DNA of 64,000 nt from Clavibacter phaseoli. GTDB taxonomy: Bacteria; Actinomycetota; Actinomycetes; Actinomycetales; Microbacteriaceae. Below, one piece after another: positions 34,318 to 42,356 of this stretch (within the stretch, counting starts at the first letter, position 1; the number at the start of each line of letters is the position of its first letter). The position numbers and the translations under genes are program-made. The notes under the pieces were generated by a model that did no database searches, had not been told where the DNA came from, and saw only the letters and a program-made list of their open reading frames with translations. The stretch spans positions 2,914,001 to 2,978,000 of the forward strand of contig NZ_CP040786.1 of the NCBI RefSeq assembly GCF_021922925.1. The letters run 5' to 3'.

Positions 34318-34851
34318 GTGCCCGCCGACGAGACCGACCTCCGCGACCTCCGCGTCATCGCCCACCCGCTGCGCCTGCGCCTGCTCTCCCTCTGCACGCG
34401 GTCGCCCGCGAGCGCGTCCGAGGCCGCGCGCGAGCTCGGCGAGACGCAGGCGAACGTCAGCTACCACCTGCGCCGCCTGCGCGAGGCCGGGCTCCTCGAG
34501 GAGGCGGGCGTCGAGCGGATCCGCGGGGGAGCGGCCAAGCGCTACCGGCACGTGCCCTCGACCGGCGAGCGGCTCGACGCGCTGACCGGGGGCGCCATGC
34601 CGACCCTGGCCGCCGCGCTCACGGCGGAGCTGACCCGCCGCGCCGCGCTGCACGTCGAGGGCACGCGGCCGGTGATCACGGACGCCGAGCTCACGGTCTC
34701 GACCGGCACGTGGATCCGCGTCCAGGAGCTGGCCCGCGAGCTCGGCACCGTGCTCCACGACGACTCCGCCCGCCGGCCGGGCGACGACGACGTGGCGGTG
34801 AGCGCGACGCTCGCGCTGTTCCGCGTGGCCCGGCCGGATCCCGCGCCGTGA
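34318..34851 (+). CDS. ArsR-type winged-helix regulator
   Basis: A 177-residue regulator. The DNA-binding domain is VIAHPLRLRLLSLCTRSPAS, then EAARELGETQANVSYHLRRLREAGLLEE, the usual ArsR recognition helix with N-V-S-Y-H. There is one Cys (in LLSLCTR) but no metal-binding CxC, so metal sensing is unlikely. The C-terminal 80 residues are longer than in ArsR proper and resemble helix-turn-helix domain 20 proteins. Start is GTG; the stop overlaps the MFS start (GTGA), so it most likely controls that transporter. Confidence 0.85.
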   Translation: MPADETDLRDLRVIAHPLRLRLLSLCTRSPASASEAARELGETQANVSYHLRRLREAGLLEEAGVERIRGGAAKRYRHVPSTGERLDALTGGAMPTLAAALTAELTRRAALHVEGTRPVITDAELTVSTGTWIRVQELARELGTVLHDDSARRPGDDDVAVSATLALFRVARPDPAP

Positions 34852-36164
34852 GCGCGCCCGCGCCTCGGGCCGCCGCGGGATCCGCCGGCTACCTCGCCGT
34901 CCTCGCGCTGCCGGGCGCCCTCCGCGCGTTCCTCCCGGCGATGGTCGGCCGGCTCTCGTTCGCGATGGTCACGCTCGCGCTGCTCCTCCTGATCCAGTCG
35001 GCGACCGGGTCCTTCGCCGCGGCCGGTCTCGCGACGGGCGCCTTCGGGCTCGCCAACGTGCTGGCGTCGCCGGCGCGCGCCCGCCTCGTCGACGCGCGGG
35101 GGCAGCGCCCGGTGCTCGTCGCGCTCGCGACCGGCCACGCGCTCGCGCTCGTCGGGCTGCTGGCCTCCGTGCGCGCGGACGCGCCGACCGCGGTGGTCGT
35201 CGCGGCGGCCGCCGCCGCGGGTCTCTGCCTGCCTCCGCTGGGCGCCGCGATGCGCGTGCTGTGGGCCGCGTCCGCGCCGGACGTGCGGATGCGCACGCGC
35301 GCCTACAGCCTCGACACGGTCGGGGAGGACATCGCGTTCACGGTCGGCCCGCTCCTCGTGGCGCTCCTCGTCGCGGTCGCCGACCCGACCGCGGCCGTGC
35401 TGGTCTCCGGCTGCGCCACGGTGGCGGGCACGCTCGGCATGACGTCGGCGCCGCTCTCGCGTGCCCGGGGCGCGCGTCGCGTCGCGGCGACCGCGGTCGC
35501 GCGGGACCCGGGGGCGCCCGCGTCCGTCGCGCGCGGCCGCAGGTGGACCCTCCGCGACGAGGATCCGCTCCGCCAGCCGCTCGTCGTGCCGGTGCTCGTG
35601 ACGCTCGTCGGGGTGGGAGCGGTGTTCGGGGCCGTGGAGGTGGCCGCCGCCGCGCTCGCCGAGCGGGCCGGAGACGCCGCGCTGTCGGGTCCGCTGCTCG
35701 CGGCGTTCGCGGCGGGCAGCGCGGTCGGCGGCCTCGCCTACGGAGCCCGCGCGTGGCGCGTGCCGACCCGGATCCGGCTGGTCGCGGTCACGGCCGCCAT
35801 GGTCGCCGCGACCGGCGTCACCGCGGCCGTCACGTCGCACCTGCCGAGCGCGCCGGGACCGCTCGCCCTGGTGGCGGTCGCCGGGCTCCTCGCGCTCGTC
35901 GGGCTCTTCCTCGCGCCCGCGATGGTGACGGGCTACCTCCTCGCCGACGAGCGGACCACCGACGCGGTCCGCACCGAGGCGTCCGCGTGGGTGAACACGG
36001 CCGTCAACACCGGCGTCGCGCTGGCCGCGGCCGGGGTCGGAGCGGTCGTCGACGCCGCGGGGCCCGGATCCGGACTCGCCGTCGGGACCGCCGGCGCCCT
36101 CGCGCTCGCGGCCCTCGCGATGCCCGCGCTGCTGCGGCGCCGCGCGGCGGCGGAGCCGACCTAG
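34848..36164 (+). CDS. MFS transporter controlled by ArsR-type regulator
   Basis: A 438-residue major facilitator protein with twelve helices. Helix 1 is YLAVLALPGALRAFLPAMVG, helix 2 FAMVTLALLLLIQSATG, and ARLVDARGQRPVLVALATG is the motif A loop. A basic loop with RRWTLRDEDPLRQPL separates the halves. Export of a drug or metabolite is likely; the substrate is unknown. The start codon lies inside the ArsR stop and the last bases overlap the stop of the convergent menF gene by 3 bp. Confidence 0.87.
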   Translation: MSAPAPRAAAGSAGYLAVLALPGALRAFLPAMVGRLSFAMVTLALLLLIQSATGSFAAAGLATGAFGLANVLASPARARLVDARGQRPVLVALATGHALALVGLLASVRADAPTAVVVAAAAAAGLCLPPLGAAMRVLWAASAPDVRMRTRAYSLDTVGEDIAFTVGPLLVALLVAVADPTAAVLVSGCATVAGTLGMTSAPLSRARGARRVAATAVARDPGAPASVARGRRWTLRDEDPLRQPLVVPVLVTLVGVGAVFGAVEVAAAALAERAGDAALSGPLLAAFAAGSAVGGLAYGARAWRVPTRIRLVAVTAAMVAATGVTAAVTSHLPSAPGPLALVAVAGLLALVGLFLAPAMVTGYLLADERTTDAVRTEASAWVNTAVNTGVALAAAGVGAVVDAAGPGSGLAVGTAGALALAALAMPALLRRRAAAEPT

Positions 36165-37435
36165 CCCAGCGCCTCCACGACCGGCCGGAACTTCATCGCC
36201 GTCTCGGCGCGCTCGCGCTCCGGGTCGGATCCCGCGACGATGCCGGCGCCCGCGTGCGCGACGATGGCGCCCGACGGATCCACCTGGGCTCCGCGCAGCG
36301 CGATGGCCCACTCGCCGTCGCCGTCGGCCGCGACCCAGCCCACCGGGCCGGCGTAGCGCCCGCGGTCGGCGGGCTCGAGCTCCGCGATGAGCGACAGCGC
36401 GGCGGCCGTCGGGTGCCCGGCGACCGCGGCCGTCGGGTGCAGCGCGTTCACGAGGTCGAGCGACGAGGATCCGTCGCCGAGCGTGCCCGTGACGTCGCTC
36501 GCCAGGTGCCACAGGTTCGGCAGCTTGAGCGTGAAGGGCGCGTCGGTGGTGGCGAGGTCGCGGCTGTGCGGACGCAGCGCGTCGAGCACGCTGTCCCGCG
36601 CGAACGCGTGCTCCTCGTTGTCCTTGGGGCTCGCGGCGAGGCCGGCGGCCGCGGCGGCGTCCGCCCGCGCGTCCGTTCCGCGCGAGACGGTGCCGGCCAG
36701 CACGCGCGCGCCGACCGTGCCGCCGCCGACGCGCACGAGCGTCTCGGGGCTCGCGCCGATGAGGCCGTCGACCGCGTAGGTCCAGCAGTCGGGGTAGCCG
36801 AGCGCGAAGCGGCTGAGGGCGAGCCGGAGGTCGCCGCCGAGGGGGAGGCGGCCCACGAGGTCGCGCGCGAGCACGACCTTCTCCACGTCGCCCGCCGCGA
36901 TCGCGGCCACGGCGCGCGCGACGGCGGCCTCGTAGTCGTCCGGACCCATGGATCCGGGGCGCAGGTGCAGGCGGTACTCGGCGCCGGTGCGCTCGGGCAC
37001 GGGGATGGCGCCCGCGGCGAGGGCGTCGAGCGGGGAGGCGACGTCGCCGTCCTCCTGGTCGGCCAGCCGGATGCGCGTGACCCACGACACCCCGTCCCGC
37101 CGTCCGACCACGACGCGCGGCACGACGAGCACGCTCGCGGCCTCCGAGTCGTCGGCGAAGGCGAAGGCGCAGAACGCGATGAGGCCGGTTCCGGGCATCC
37201 CGAGCGGATCCGTCACGGTCGCGGCGGCGGCCACCTCGCGCCACGCGGCGGCGGCGTCGCGCACGCGATCGGGCCCGCGGAACTCGAGGCGGATGGCCTC
37301 GCCGATGCCGCCCATCCCGGATCCGTGCCGGAGCCACAGGAGCGGGTGCCGGGCGTCGAGGAGGGGGACGAGCCGGGCGATGGAGTCGACGGGGGTGGTG
37401 TCGACGAGGAGCGCTCGGACGCGGGATGCGGTCAC
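36161..37435 (-). CDS. menF: Isochorismate synthase
   Basis: A 424-residue chorismate-utilising enzyme that makes isochorismate for menaquinone. The catalytic core has GDVEKVVLARDLVGRL with the conserved Lys, GASPETLVRVGGG, the AGTVSRG turn, then ASPKDNEEHAF and LHPTAAVAGHPT, and the C-terminal EWAIALRGAQVD and AGAGIVAGSDPERE with the Mg2+-binding Glu. The lack of a fused lyase domain and presence beside menD and menG favour MenF over siderophore EntC. The GTG at 37435 gives VTASRVRALLV; sequence before it is noncoding. Confidence 0.92.
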   Translation of the reverse strand: MTASRVRALLVDTTPVDSIARLVPLLDARHPLLWLRHGSGMGGIGEAIRLEFRGPDRVRDAAAAWREVAAAATVTDPLGMPGTGLIAFCAFAFADDSEAASVLVVPRVVVGRRDGVSWVTRIRLADQEDGDVASPLDALAAGAIPVPERTGAEYRLHLRPGSMGPDDYEAAVARAVAAIAAGDVEKVVLARDLVGRLPLGGDLRLALSRFALGYPDCWTYAVDGLIGASPETLVRVGGGTVGARVLAGTVSRGTDARADAAAAAGLAASPKDNEEHAFARDSVLDALRPHSRDLATTDAPFTLKLPNLWHLASDVTGTLGDGSSSLDLVNALHPTAAVAGHPTAAALSLIAELEPADRGRYAGPVGWVAADGDGEWAIALRGAQVDPSGAIVAHAGAGIVAGSDPERERAETAMKFRPVVEALG

Positions 37436-37580
37436 GGATGCCAGCCTACCGCCGGGGATCCGGGCCTCCCCGGGCGCCCGCCGACCCCCGTCACGGGCCC
37501 CGCCGGCGCCCGCCGCCCCCGTCCTCTGATGGGCCCCTGGGCATCCGGCCGCCGCCCACCGCGTGCCCAGCGCGCCCGAA

Positions 37581-37586
37581 TAGACT
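37581..37586 (+). promoter_or_regulatory. -10 box of menG, leaderless
   Basis: TAGACT ends 6 nt before the GTG start of menG, so transcription would begin at or next to the start codon. No ribosome binding site or clear -35 box is visible. The same arrangement recurs at several genes in the window. Confidence 0.55.
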
Positions 37587-37592
37587 GACAGC

Positions 37593-38330
37593 GTGATGCG
37601 AGCAGACCTCAGCAAGAAGCCCGGCCAGGTGTCGGCCATGTTCGACGAGGTCTCGAGCGCCTACGACCGCACGAACACCCTCCTCTCGGTCGGGAACGAC
37701 CAGCTGTGGCGCGTCGCCACCACGCGAGCCGTGGCTCCCGTCGCCGGCGAGCGGATCCTCGACCTCGCCGCCGGTACGGGCACCTCGAGCGCCGCGCTCG
37801 CCGCGTCGGGCGCCCACGTGGTAGCCGCCGACTTCTCCGAGGGCATGCTCGAGGTCGGCCGACGCCGCCTCGCCGGGAACGACCGGGTCGAGTTCGTGCA
37901 CGCGGACGCCACCGACCTCCCCTTCGAGGACGACTCGTTCGACGCCGTCACCATCTCCTTCGGCCTCCGCAACGTGGTCGAGCCGCGGAAGGGCCTCGAC
38001 GAGCTGCTCCGCGTGCTCAAGCCCGGCGGTCGCATCGTCATCTGCGAGTTCAGCACGCCGCCCGTGCCGCTCGTGCGCCGTGGCTACGACCTCTACATGA
38101 AGGCCGTCGCGCCGTCGCTCGTGAAGCTCGTGAGCTCCAACGCCAGCGCGTACGAGTACCTCAACGAGTCGATCCAGGCCTGGCCCGACCAGGAGACGCT
38201 GAGCTCGTGGCTCCGCGAGGCTGGATTCGCGTCGGTCGAGCACCGTAACCTCACTGCGGGGATCGTGGCGCTGCACCGCGGCGTCAAGCCCGCCGGCCGT
38301 CACGCCGCTCCCCGTCCCGCCGCGTCCTGA
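37593..38330 (+). CDS. menG: Demethylmenaquinone methyltransferase
   Basis: A 245-residue class I methyltransferase of the UbiE/MenG family that makes menaquinone from demethylmenaquinone with SAM. Key segments are VSAMFDEVSSAYDRTNTLLS, the SAM-binding ILDLAAGTGTSSAALAA, VVAADFSEGML, and GLRNVVEPRKGLDELLRVLKPGG, then CEFSTPP. All are standard for UbiE. The start could be the GTG or the ATG directly after it. It is divergent from menF and lies 35 bp before the polyprenyl synthase gene, with which it probably forms an operon. Confidence 0.95.
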   Translation: MMRADLSKKPGQVSAMFDEVSSAYDRTNTLLSVGNDQLWRVATTRAVAPVAGERILDLAAGTGTSSAALAASGAHVVAADFSEGMLEVGRRRLAGNDRVEFVHADATDLPFEDDSFDAVTISFGLRNVVEPRKGLDELLRVLKPGGRIVICEFSTPPVPLVRRGYDLYMKAVAPSLVKLVSSNASAYEYLNESIQAWPDQETLSSWLREAGFASVEHRNLTAGIVALHRGVKPAGRHAAPRPAAS

Positions 38331-38365
38331 CCGCGCGTGAACCCCCACAGACAAGGACGCCGAAC

Positions 38366-39439
38366 ATGAGTCCGAGCATCCCGCTCGCCCGCCGCGGCAC
38401 CTCCGTCGCCTCCCACGCCAGCATCACCGACCGCCTCTTCTCGTCCTCCGGCGACCGCCGCATGGCGCGCAGCATCGACGACGGGCTCGCGCTCGTCGAG
38501 GAGCAGCTGCTCCGCGAGGTCCGGTTCGCCGACGACGTGGCCGACGTCACCACGCGCTACCTGCTCGACGCGGGCGGCAAGCGGGTGCGCCCGATGCTCG
38601 CGCTCCTCATCGCGCAGCTCGGGGAGGGCAACACGCAGCAGGTGGTGGACGCGGCGGTCGCCATCGAGATCACGCACCTCGCGTCGCTGTACCACGACGA
38701 CGTCATGGACGAGGCGGACATGCGCCGCGGCGTCCCGAGCGCGCAGGCCGTGTGGGGCAACTCCGTCGCGATCCTCGCGGGCGACCTCCTCTTCGCGCGC
38801 GCCAGCAAGATCGTCGCCGACCTCGGCCCGCGCGCCATCCGCCTGCAGGCCGCGACGTTCGAGCGCCTCGTGCTCGGCCAGCTGCACGAGACCATCGGCC
38901 CGCGCGAGGACCAGGACCCCATCGAGCACTACCTCGACGTCCTCGCCGACAAGACCGGGTCCCTCATCGCGTGCGCAGCGCAGATGGGCGTCATCTACTC
39001 CGGCGCGGATCCCGAGCTCGAGTCGGCCGTCCTGGCCTTCGGCGAGCGCACGGGCGTGGCCTTCCAGCTCGTCGACGACGTGCTCGACCTCGCCGACCAG
39101 CCCGAGGAGACCGGCAAGCTCGCCGGCACCGACCTCCGCGCCGGCGTCTCGACGCTGCCGCTGCTCTACCTGACCCGCCTCGCGGCCACCGACCCGGACG
39201 CGGCGGCGCTGCTCGCCCGCATCCAGCGCGACGTGGAGCACGACGAGACGCCCGAGTCCGAGGCCGACCTCACCGCCGCCATCGCCGAGCTCCGCGACCA
39301 CGAGGTCACGGCCCGCACCATCGCCGAGGCGCACCGCTGGGCCGCCGAGGCGGTCGACGCGCTCGCCCCCCTCCCGGAGGGCCCGGTCAAGAAGGCGCTC
39401 ACGCGCTTCGCCGACACCATCGTCGAGCGCACGCGATAG
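38366..39439 (+). CDS. Polyprenyl (long-chain isoprenyl) diphosphate synthase
   Basis: A 357-residue trans-isoprenyl diphosphate synthase that builds the side chain of menaquinone from IPP. The first Asp-rich motif is LYHDDVMDEADMRRG and the second is LVDDVLDLADQPEETGK; GGKRVRPML binds IPP. Residues before the first motif (EITHLAS) lack bulky aromatics, consistent with a long product such as octa- to decaprenyl diphosphate; the exact length is not determined. A 35-residue Ser/Arg-rich N-terminus precedes the fold. It follows menG on the same strand. Confidence 0.92.
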   Translation: MSPSIPLARRGTSVASHASITDRLFSSSGDRRMARSIDDGLALVEEQLLREVRFADDVADVTTRYLLDAGGKRVRPMLALLIAQLGEGNTQQVVDAAVAIEITHLASLYHDDVMDEADMRRGVPSAQAVWGNSVAILAGDLLFARASKIVADLGPRAIRLQAATFERLVLGQLHETIGPREDQDPIEHYLDVLADKTGSLIACAAQMGVIYSGADPELESAVLAFGERTGVAFQLVDDVLDLADQPEETGKLAGTDLRAGVSTLPLLYLTRLAATDPDAAALLARIQRDVEHDETPESEADLTAAIAELRDHEVTARTIAEAHRWAAEAVDALAPLPEGPVKKALTRFADTIVERTR

Positions 39440-39529
39440 CTGCCGCTCGTCCCCGCCGGCTCTCGCGGGGATCCGCACCACCACGCCCCCGCACGGCCGG
39501 CACGGGGACGACGACGAACCGGAGAACCA

Positions 39530-40900
39530 GTGACCAAGCTCAGGCTGGCCATCGTGGGCGCAGGGCCCGCGGGCATCTACGCGGCCGACATCATCCTGAA
39601 GGCCGAGAAGCACTTCGACGTCTCCATCGACCTGTTCGAGCGCCTCCCCGCGCCCTACGGCCTGGTCCGCTACGGCGTCGCGCCCGACCACCCGCGCATC
39701 AAGGGCATCATCGGCGCGCTGCGCGACGTGCTCGACCGCGGCGACATCCGCATCTTCGGCAACGTCGACTACGGCCGCGACATCACGCTGCAGGACCTGC
39801 AGAAGCACTACAACGCGGTCATCTTCTCCACGGGCGCGATCCGCGACGCCGAGCTCGACATCCCCGGCATCGACCTGCCGGGCTCCTACGGCGCGGCCGA
39901 CTTCGTCAACTGGTTCGATGGGCACCCCGACTTCCCCCGCGACTGGCCGCTCGACGCCCGCGAGGTCGCCGTCATCGGCAACGGCAACGTGGCGCTCGAC
40001 GTGGCGCGCATGCTCGCCAAGCACGCCGACGACCTGCTGCCCACCGAGATCCCGGACAACGTCTACACGGGCCTCAAGCACTCGCCCGTCACCGACGTGC
40101 ACGTCTTCGGCCGCCGCGGTCCCGCGCAGGTGAAGTTCACGCCGCTCGAGCTCCGCGAGCTCGGCGAGGTGCCGGACGTCGACGTCATCGTCTACGACGA
40201 GGACTTCGGCGTGGATCCCGCCGCCGAGGAGGCCGCGAAGACCAACAAGCAGGTCATGGTCATCAGCCGCGTGCTGGAGAAGTGGCGCACGCGCGAGACC
40301 GGGACCGCGTCCCGCCGCCTGCACCTGCACTTCTACTCGCGCCCCGCGGAGGTGCTCGCGTCGGACGACGCCGAGCCGCGCGTCGCGGGCCTGCGCATCG
40401 AGCGCACGCGTCCGGACGGACTGGGCGGCGTCGAGGGCACGGGCGAGTTCCGCGACGTGCCCGTCCAGGCGATCTACCGCGCGGTCGGCTACTTCGGCTC
40501 GCCCGTCGACGGGATCCCGTTCGACGAGGTCCGCGGCGTCATCCCGAACCACGAGGGCCAGGTCCTCGACATGGACAACACGCGCATCCCGGGCGTCTAC
40601 GCCACGGGCTGGATCAAGCGCGGGCCCATCGGCCTCATCGGGCACACCAAGTCCGACGCCATGGAGACCGTCTCGCACGTGCTCAACGACCAGGGCGACT
40701 GGTGGACCCCCGAGGCGCCCGAGGAGCAGGCGATCGTCGACCTGCTCGCCGAGCGCGGCATCGAGTACACGGACCTCGCCGGCTGGCACGCGCTCGACGA
40801 GCACGAGATCGCCCTGGGCGAGCCGCACGGCCGCGCCCGCATCAAGGTGGTCGAGCGCGACGAGATGCTCGAGGCGTCGCGCCCGCGGCAGTCCGTCTGA
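39530..40900 (+). CDS. Ferredoxin-NADP+ reductase, FprA type
   Basis: A 456-residue flavoprotein of the adrenodoxin-reductase-like FprA family that passes electrons between NADPH and ferredoxin. The FAD motif is LAIVGAGPAGIYAADI at the N-terminus, followed by ERLPAPYGLVRYGVAPDHP, and the NADP motif is VAVIGNGNVALDVARML with VHVFGRRGPAQVKFT. The C-terminal GWIKRGPIGLIGHTKSDA contacts FAD. Length equals that of mycobacterial FprA. The GTG start follows GGAGAACCA. The partner ferredoxin is not encoded here. A strong terminator follows. Confidence 0.92.
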   Translation: MTKLRLAIVGAGPAGIYAADIILKAEKHFDVSIDLFERLPAPYGLVRYGVAPDHPRIKGIIGALRDVLDRGDIRIFGNVDYGRDITLQDLQKHYNAVIFSTGAIRDAELDIPGIDLPGSYGAADFVNWFDGHPDFPRDWPLDAREVAVIGNGNVALDVARMLAKHADDLLPTEIPDNVYTGLKHSPVTDVHVFGRRGPAQVKFTPLELRELGEVPDVDVIVYDEDFGVDPAAEEAAKTNKQVMVISRVLEKWRTRETGTASRRLHLHFYSRPAEVLASDDAEPRVAGLRIERTRPDGLGGVEGTGEFRDVPVQAIYRAVGYFGSPVDGIPFDEVRGVIPNHEGQVLDMDNTRIPGVYATGWIKRGPIGLIGHTKSDAMETVSHVLNDQGDWWTPEAPEEQAIVDLLAERGIEYTDLAGWHALDEHEIALGEPHGRARIKVVERDEMLEASRPRQSV

Positions 40901-40922
40901 TCCGCACCCCCTGATCGACGCC

Positions 40923-40957
40923 GACGGGCGCCCGCGGTCCTCCCGCGGGCGCCCGTC
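40923..40957 (+). terminator. Hairpin terminator after fprA-like gene
   Basis: A perfect 15-bp stem (GACGGGCGCCCGCGG with its complement) with a 5-nt loop, 23 nt beyond the stop codon. Confidence 0.75.
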
Positions 40958-41011
40958 CGTCGTCCGTCCCCAGCCGCGCGCCCGGCCGTCCGGCCCGTGC
41001 GCCGCAGCCCC

Positions 41012-41017
41012 TAGGGT
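41012..41017 (+). promoter_or_regulatory. -10 box of prepilin peptidase-like gene, leaderless
   Basis: TAGGGT ends 6 nt before the GTG start at 41024, with no ribosome binding site in between. Confidence 0.5.
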
Positions 41018-41023
41018 CGCCGC

Positions 41024-41716
41024 GTGATCCCCGCCGCCTCGCCCGTCCCGGTCCTCGCGGTCGGACTCGCCGGACTCGCCGGCGCCGCCCTTGGTGCCGT
41101 GTCCCCGGCGCTCGCCCGCGTCGCCCTCGCCGGCGGCCGCCGCGCCGACGGCCTCGACTCCCGCCCGCTGGATCCCCTCCCCGGCCTCGCCGGCGCCGCC
41201 GCGGTGGTGGCCGCGCTCGTCACGGGGATCCTCGCCGCCGTCATCGTCGCCGAGACGCCACCCGCGCGGATCCCGGTGGCGCTCCTCCTCGTGGTCGTCG
41301 GCCCGGTGCTCGTGCTCGCGGACCTCGCGGCCCACCGCCTGCCCGACCGCGCCACCGCCCCCGCGGCCGTCGCCGCCGCGGCGCTCGCGCTGGTCGCGGG
41401 CGGATCCCCCCTCCTGCTCCAGGCGGCGGCGTGCGGCGCGGGCGCCGTGCTCGTCCTCGCGCTCCTGCAGGCCGCGACGGGCGGCGGCCTCGGCACGGGC
41501 GATGTGAAGGTCGCCGGGGTCGTCGGCCTGGCGCTCGGGCAGCTCGGACCCGGGCAGGTCGCGCTGGGCATCGCCGCGGGCACGCTCCTCGGCGGCGTCG
41601 CGGCCACCGCCCTGCTCGTCGGCGGCCGCGCCCGGGCGTCGACCGCCGTCCCGTTCGGGCCGTGGCTGGTGCTGGGCGCGCTCCTCGTGGCGGCCGCTCC
41701 CAGTACGCTCGCGTGA
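41024..41716 (+). CDS. A24-family prepilin peptidase-like protein
   Basis: A 230-residue membrane protein with seven or so helices of the type IV prepilin peptidase fold. The two catalytic Asp motifs are seen as LVLADLAAHRLPDRAT and GLGTGDVKVAGVVGLALG; the C-terminal VPFGPWLVLGALL is also typical. The N-terminal Cys-rich methylase domain of PilD is absent, as in the short archaeal-like and actinobacterial forms that process Flp/Tad pilins. No pilin or secretion ATPase lies nearby, so its substrates must be encoded elsewhere. Confidence 0.85.
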   Translation: MIPAASPVPVLAVGLAGLAGAALGAVSPALARVALAGGRRADGLDSRPLDPLPGLAGAAAVVAALVTGILAAVIVAETPPARIPVALLLVVVGPVLVLADLAAHRLPDRATAPAAVAAAALALVAGGSPLLLQAAACGAGAVLVLALLQAATGGGLGTGDVKVAGVVGLALGQLGPGQVALGIAAGTLLGGVAATALLVGGRARASTAVPFGPWLVLGALLVAAAPSTLA

Positions 41717-41840
41717 GCGTGCGGACGACCCCGGCCGATGGTTGCCTGTGCGCGCAGCTTCCCCGCGCCCCGACAGGCGTACGGTGGAGGGAGTGTCCAA
41801 GACCCCGGCATCGACGTACTGACGAGCCAGAGGAAAAGAA

Positions 41841-42329
41841 ATGGCACAGAGATCGCTCACACTGCTGCAGGACGAGACCGGCGTGCTCCTGGCCGCCGCC
41901 TCGCGCGCGGTGGTCTCGCTCTACCGGCCCCTGCTGCAGCCGCTCAACCTCACGCATCCGCAGTACCTCGTGCTGCTGGCCCTCGATGAGGAGGAGCCGC
42001 AGGCGGTCGTCGACCTCGCCGAGAAGCTGCACCTCACGCCGGGCACCCTCTCCCCGCTGCTCAAGCGCCTCGAGGTGTTCGGCTACGTCACCCGCTTCCG
42101 CGACACCAGCGATGAGCGGCGCCTCTCCGTCGGCCTGACCGACGCCGGGCGCGACATGCTGCCCGTCATCTGGCGCGTGGGCGACCAGGTCCGCCGCGAC
42201 ATCGCCGGCGAGGGCGACTCGCCGCTCCGCGACCTGCTGCAGGACGTGCTCGACCGCGCCACCGCCCAGGAGCAGGAGCAGGCCCACGACGACGACCGCC
42301 CGGACGCGTCGGCCGCCGACCGCGACTGA
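41841..42329 (+). CDS. MarR-family regulator (OhrR-like)
   Basis: A 162-residue MarR protein. The start QRSLTLLQDETGVLLAAASRAVVSLYRPLL and the phrase LTHPQYLVLLALDEEEP resemble OhrR, the organic peroxide sensor, but the sensing Cys near residue 15 is missing. The recognition helix is LHLTPGTLSPLLKRLEVFGYVTR and the wing DTSDERRLSVGLT. The C-terminal 25 residues are an acidic tail. A binding site GAGGAAAAGAA precedes the ATG. No Ohr peroxidase gene is adjacent, so the ligand is open. Confidence 0.88.
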   Translation: MAQRSLTLLQDETGVLLAAASRAVVSLYRPLLQPLNLTHPQYLVLLALDEEEPQAVVDLAEKLHLTPGTLSPLLKRLEVFGYVTRFRDTSDERRLSVGLTDAGRDMLPVIWRVGDQVRRDIAGEGDSPLRDLLQDVLDRATAQEQEQAHDDDRPDASAADRD

Positions 42330-42356
42330 TCCGCGTCGCGCGCACGGGCCTCGCGG

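Noticed and set aside
38300..41860. Very long open frame antisense to the prenyl synthase and fprA genes (1186 codons)
   Set aside because: Shadow of two well-recognised genes; composition is repetitive and it spans intergenic terminators.
41841..42329. OhrR organic-peroxide regulator as a firm call
   Set aside because: The sensing N-terminal Cys is absent and no ohr gene lies nearby, so only MarR family is claimed.
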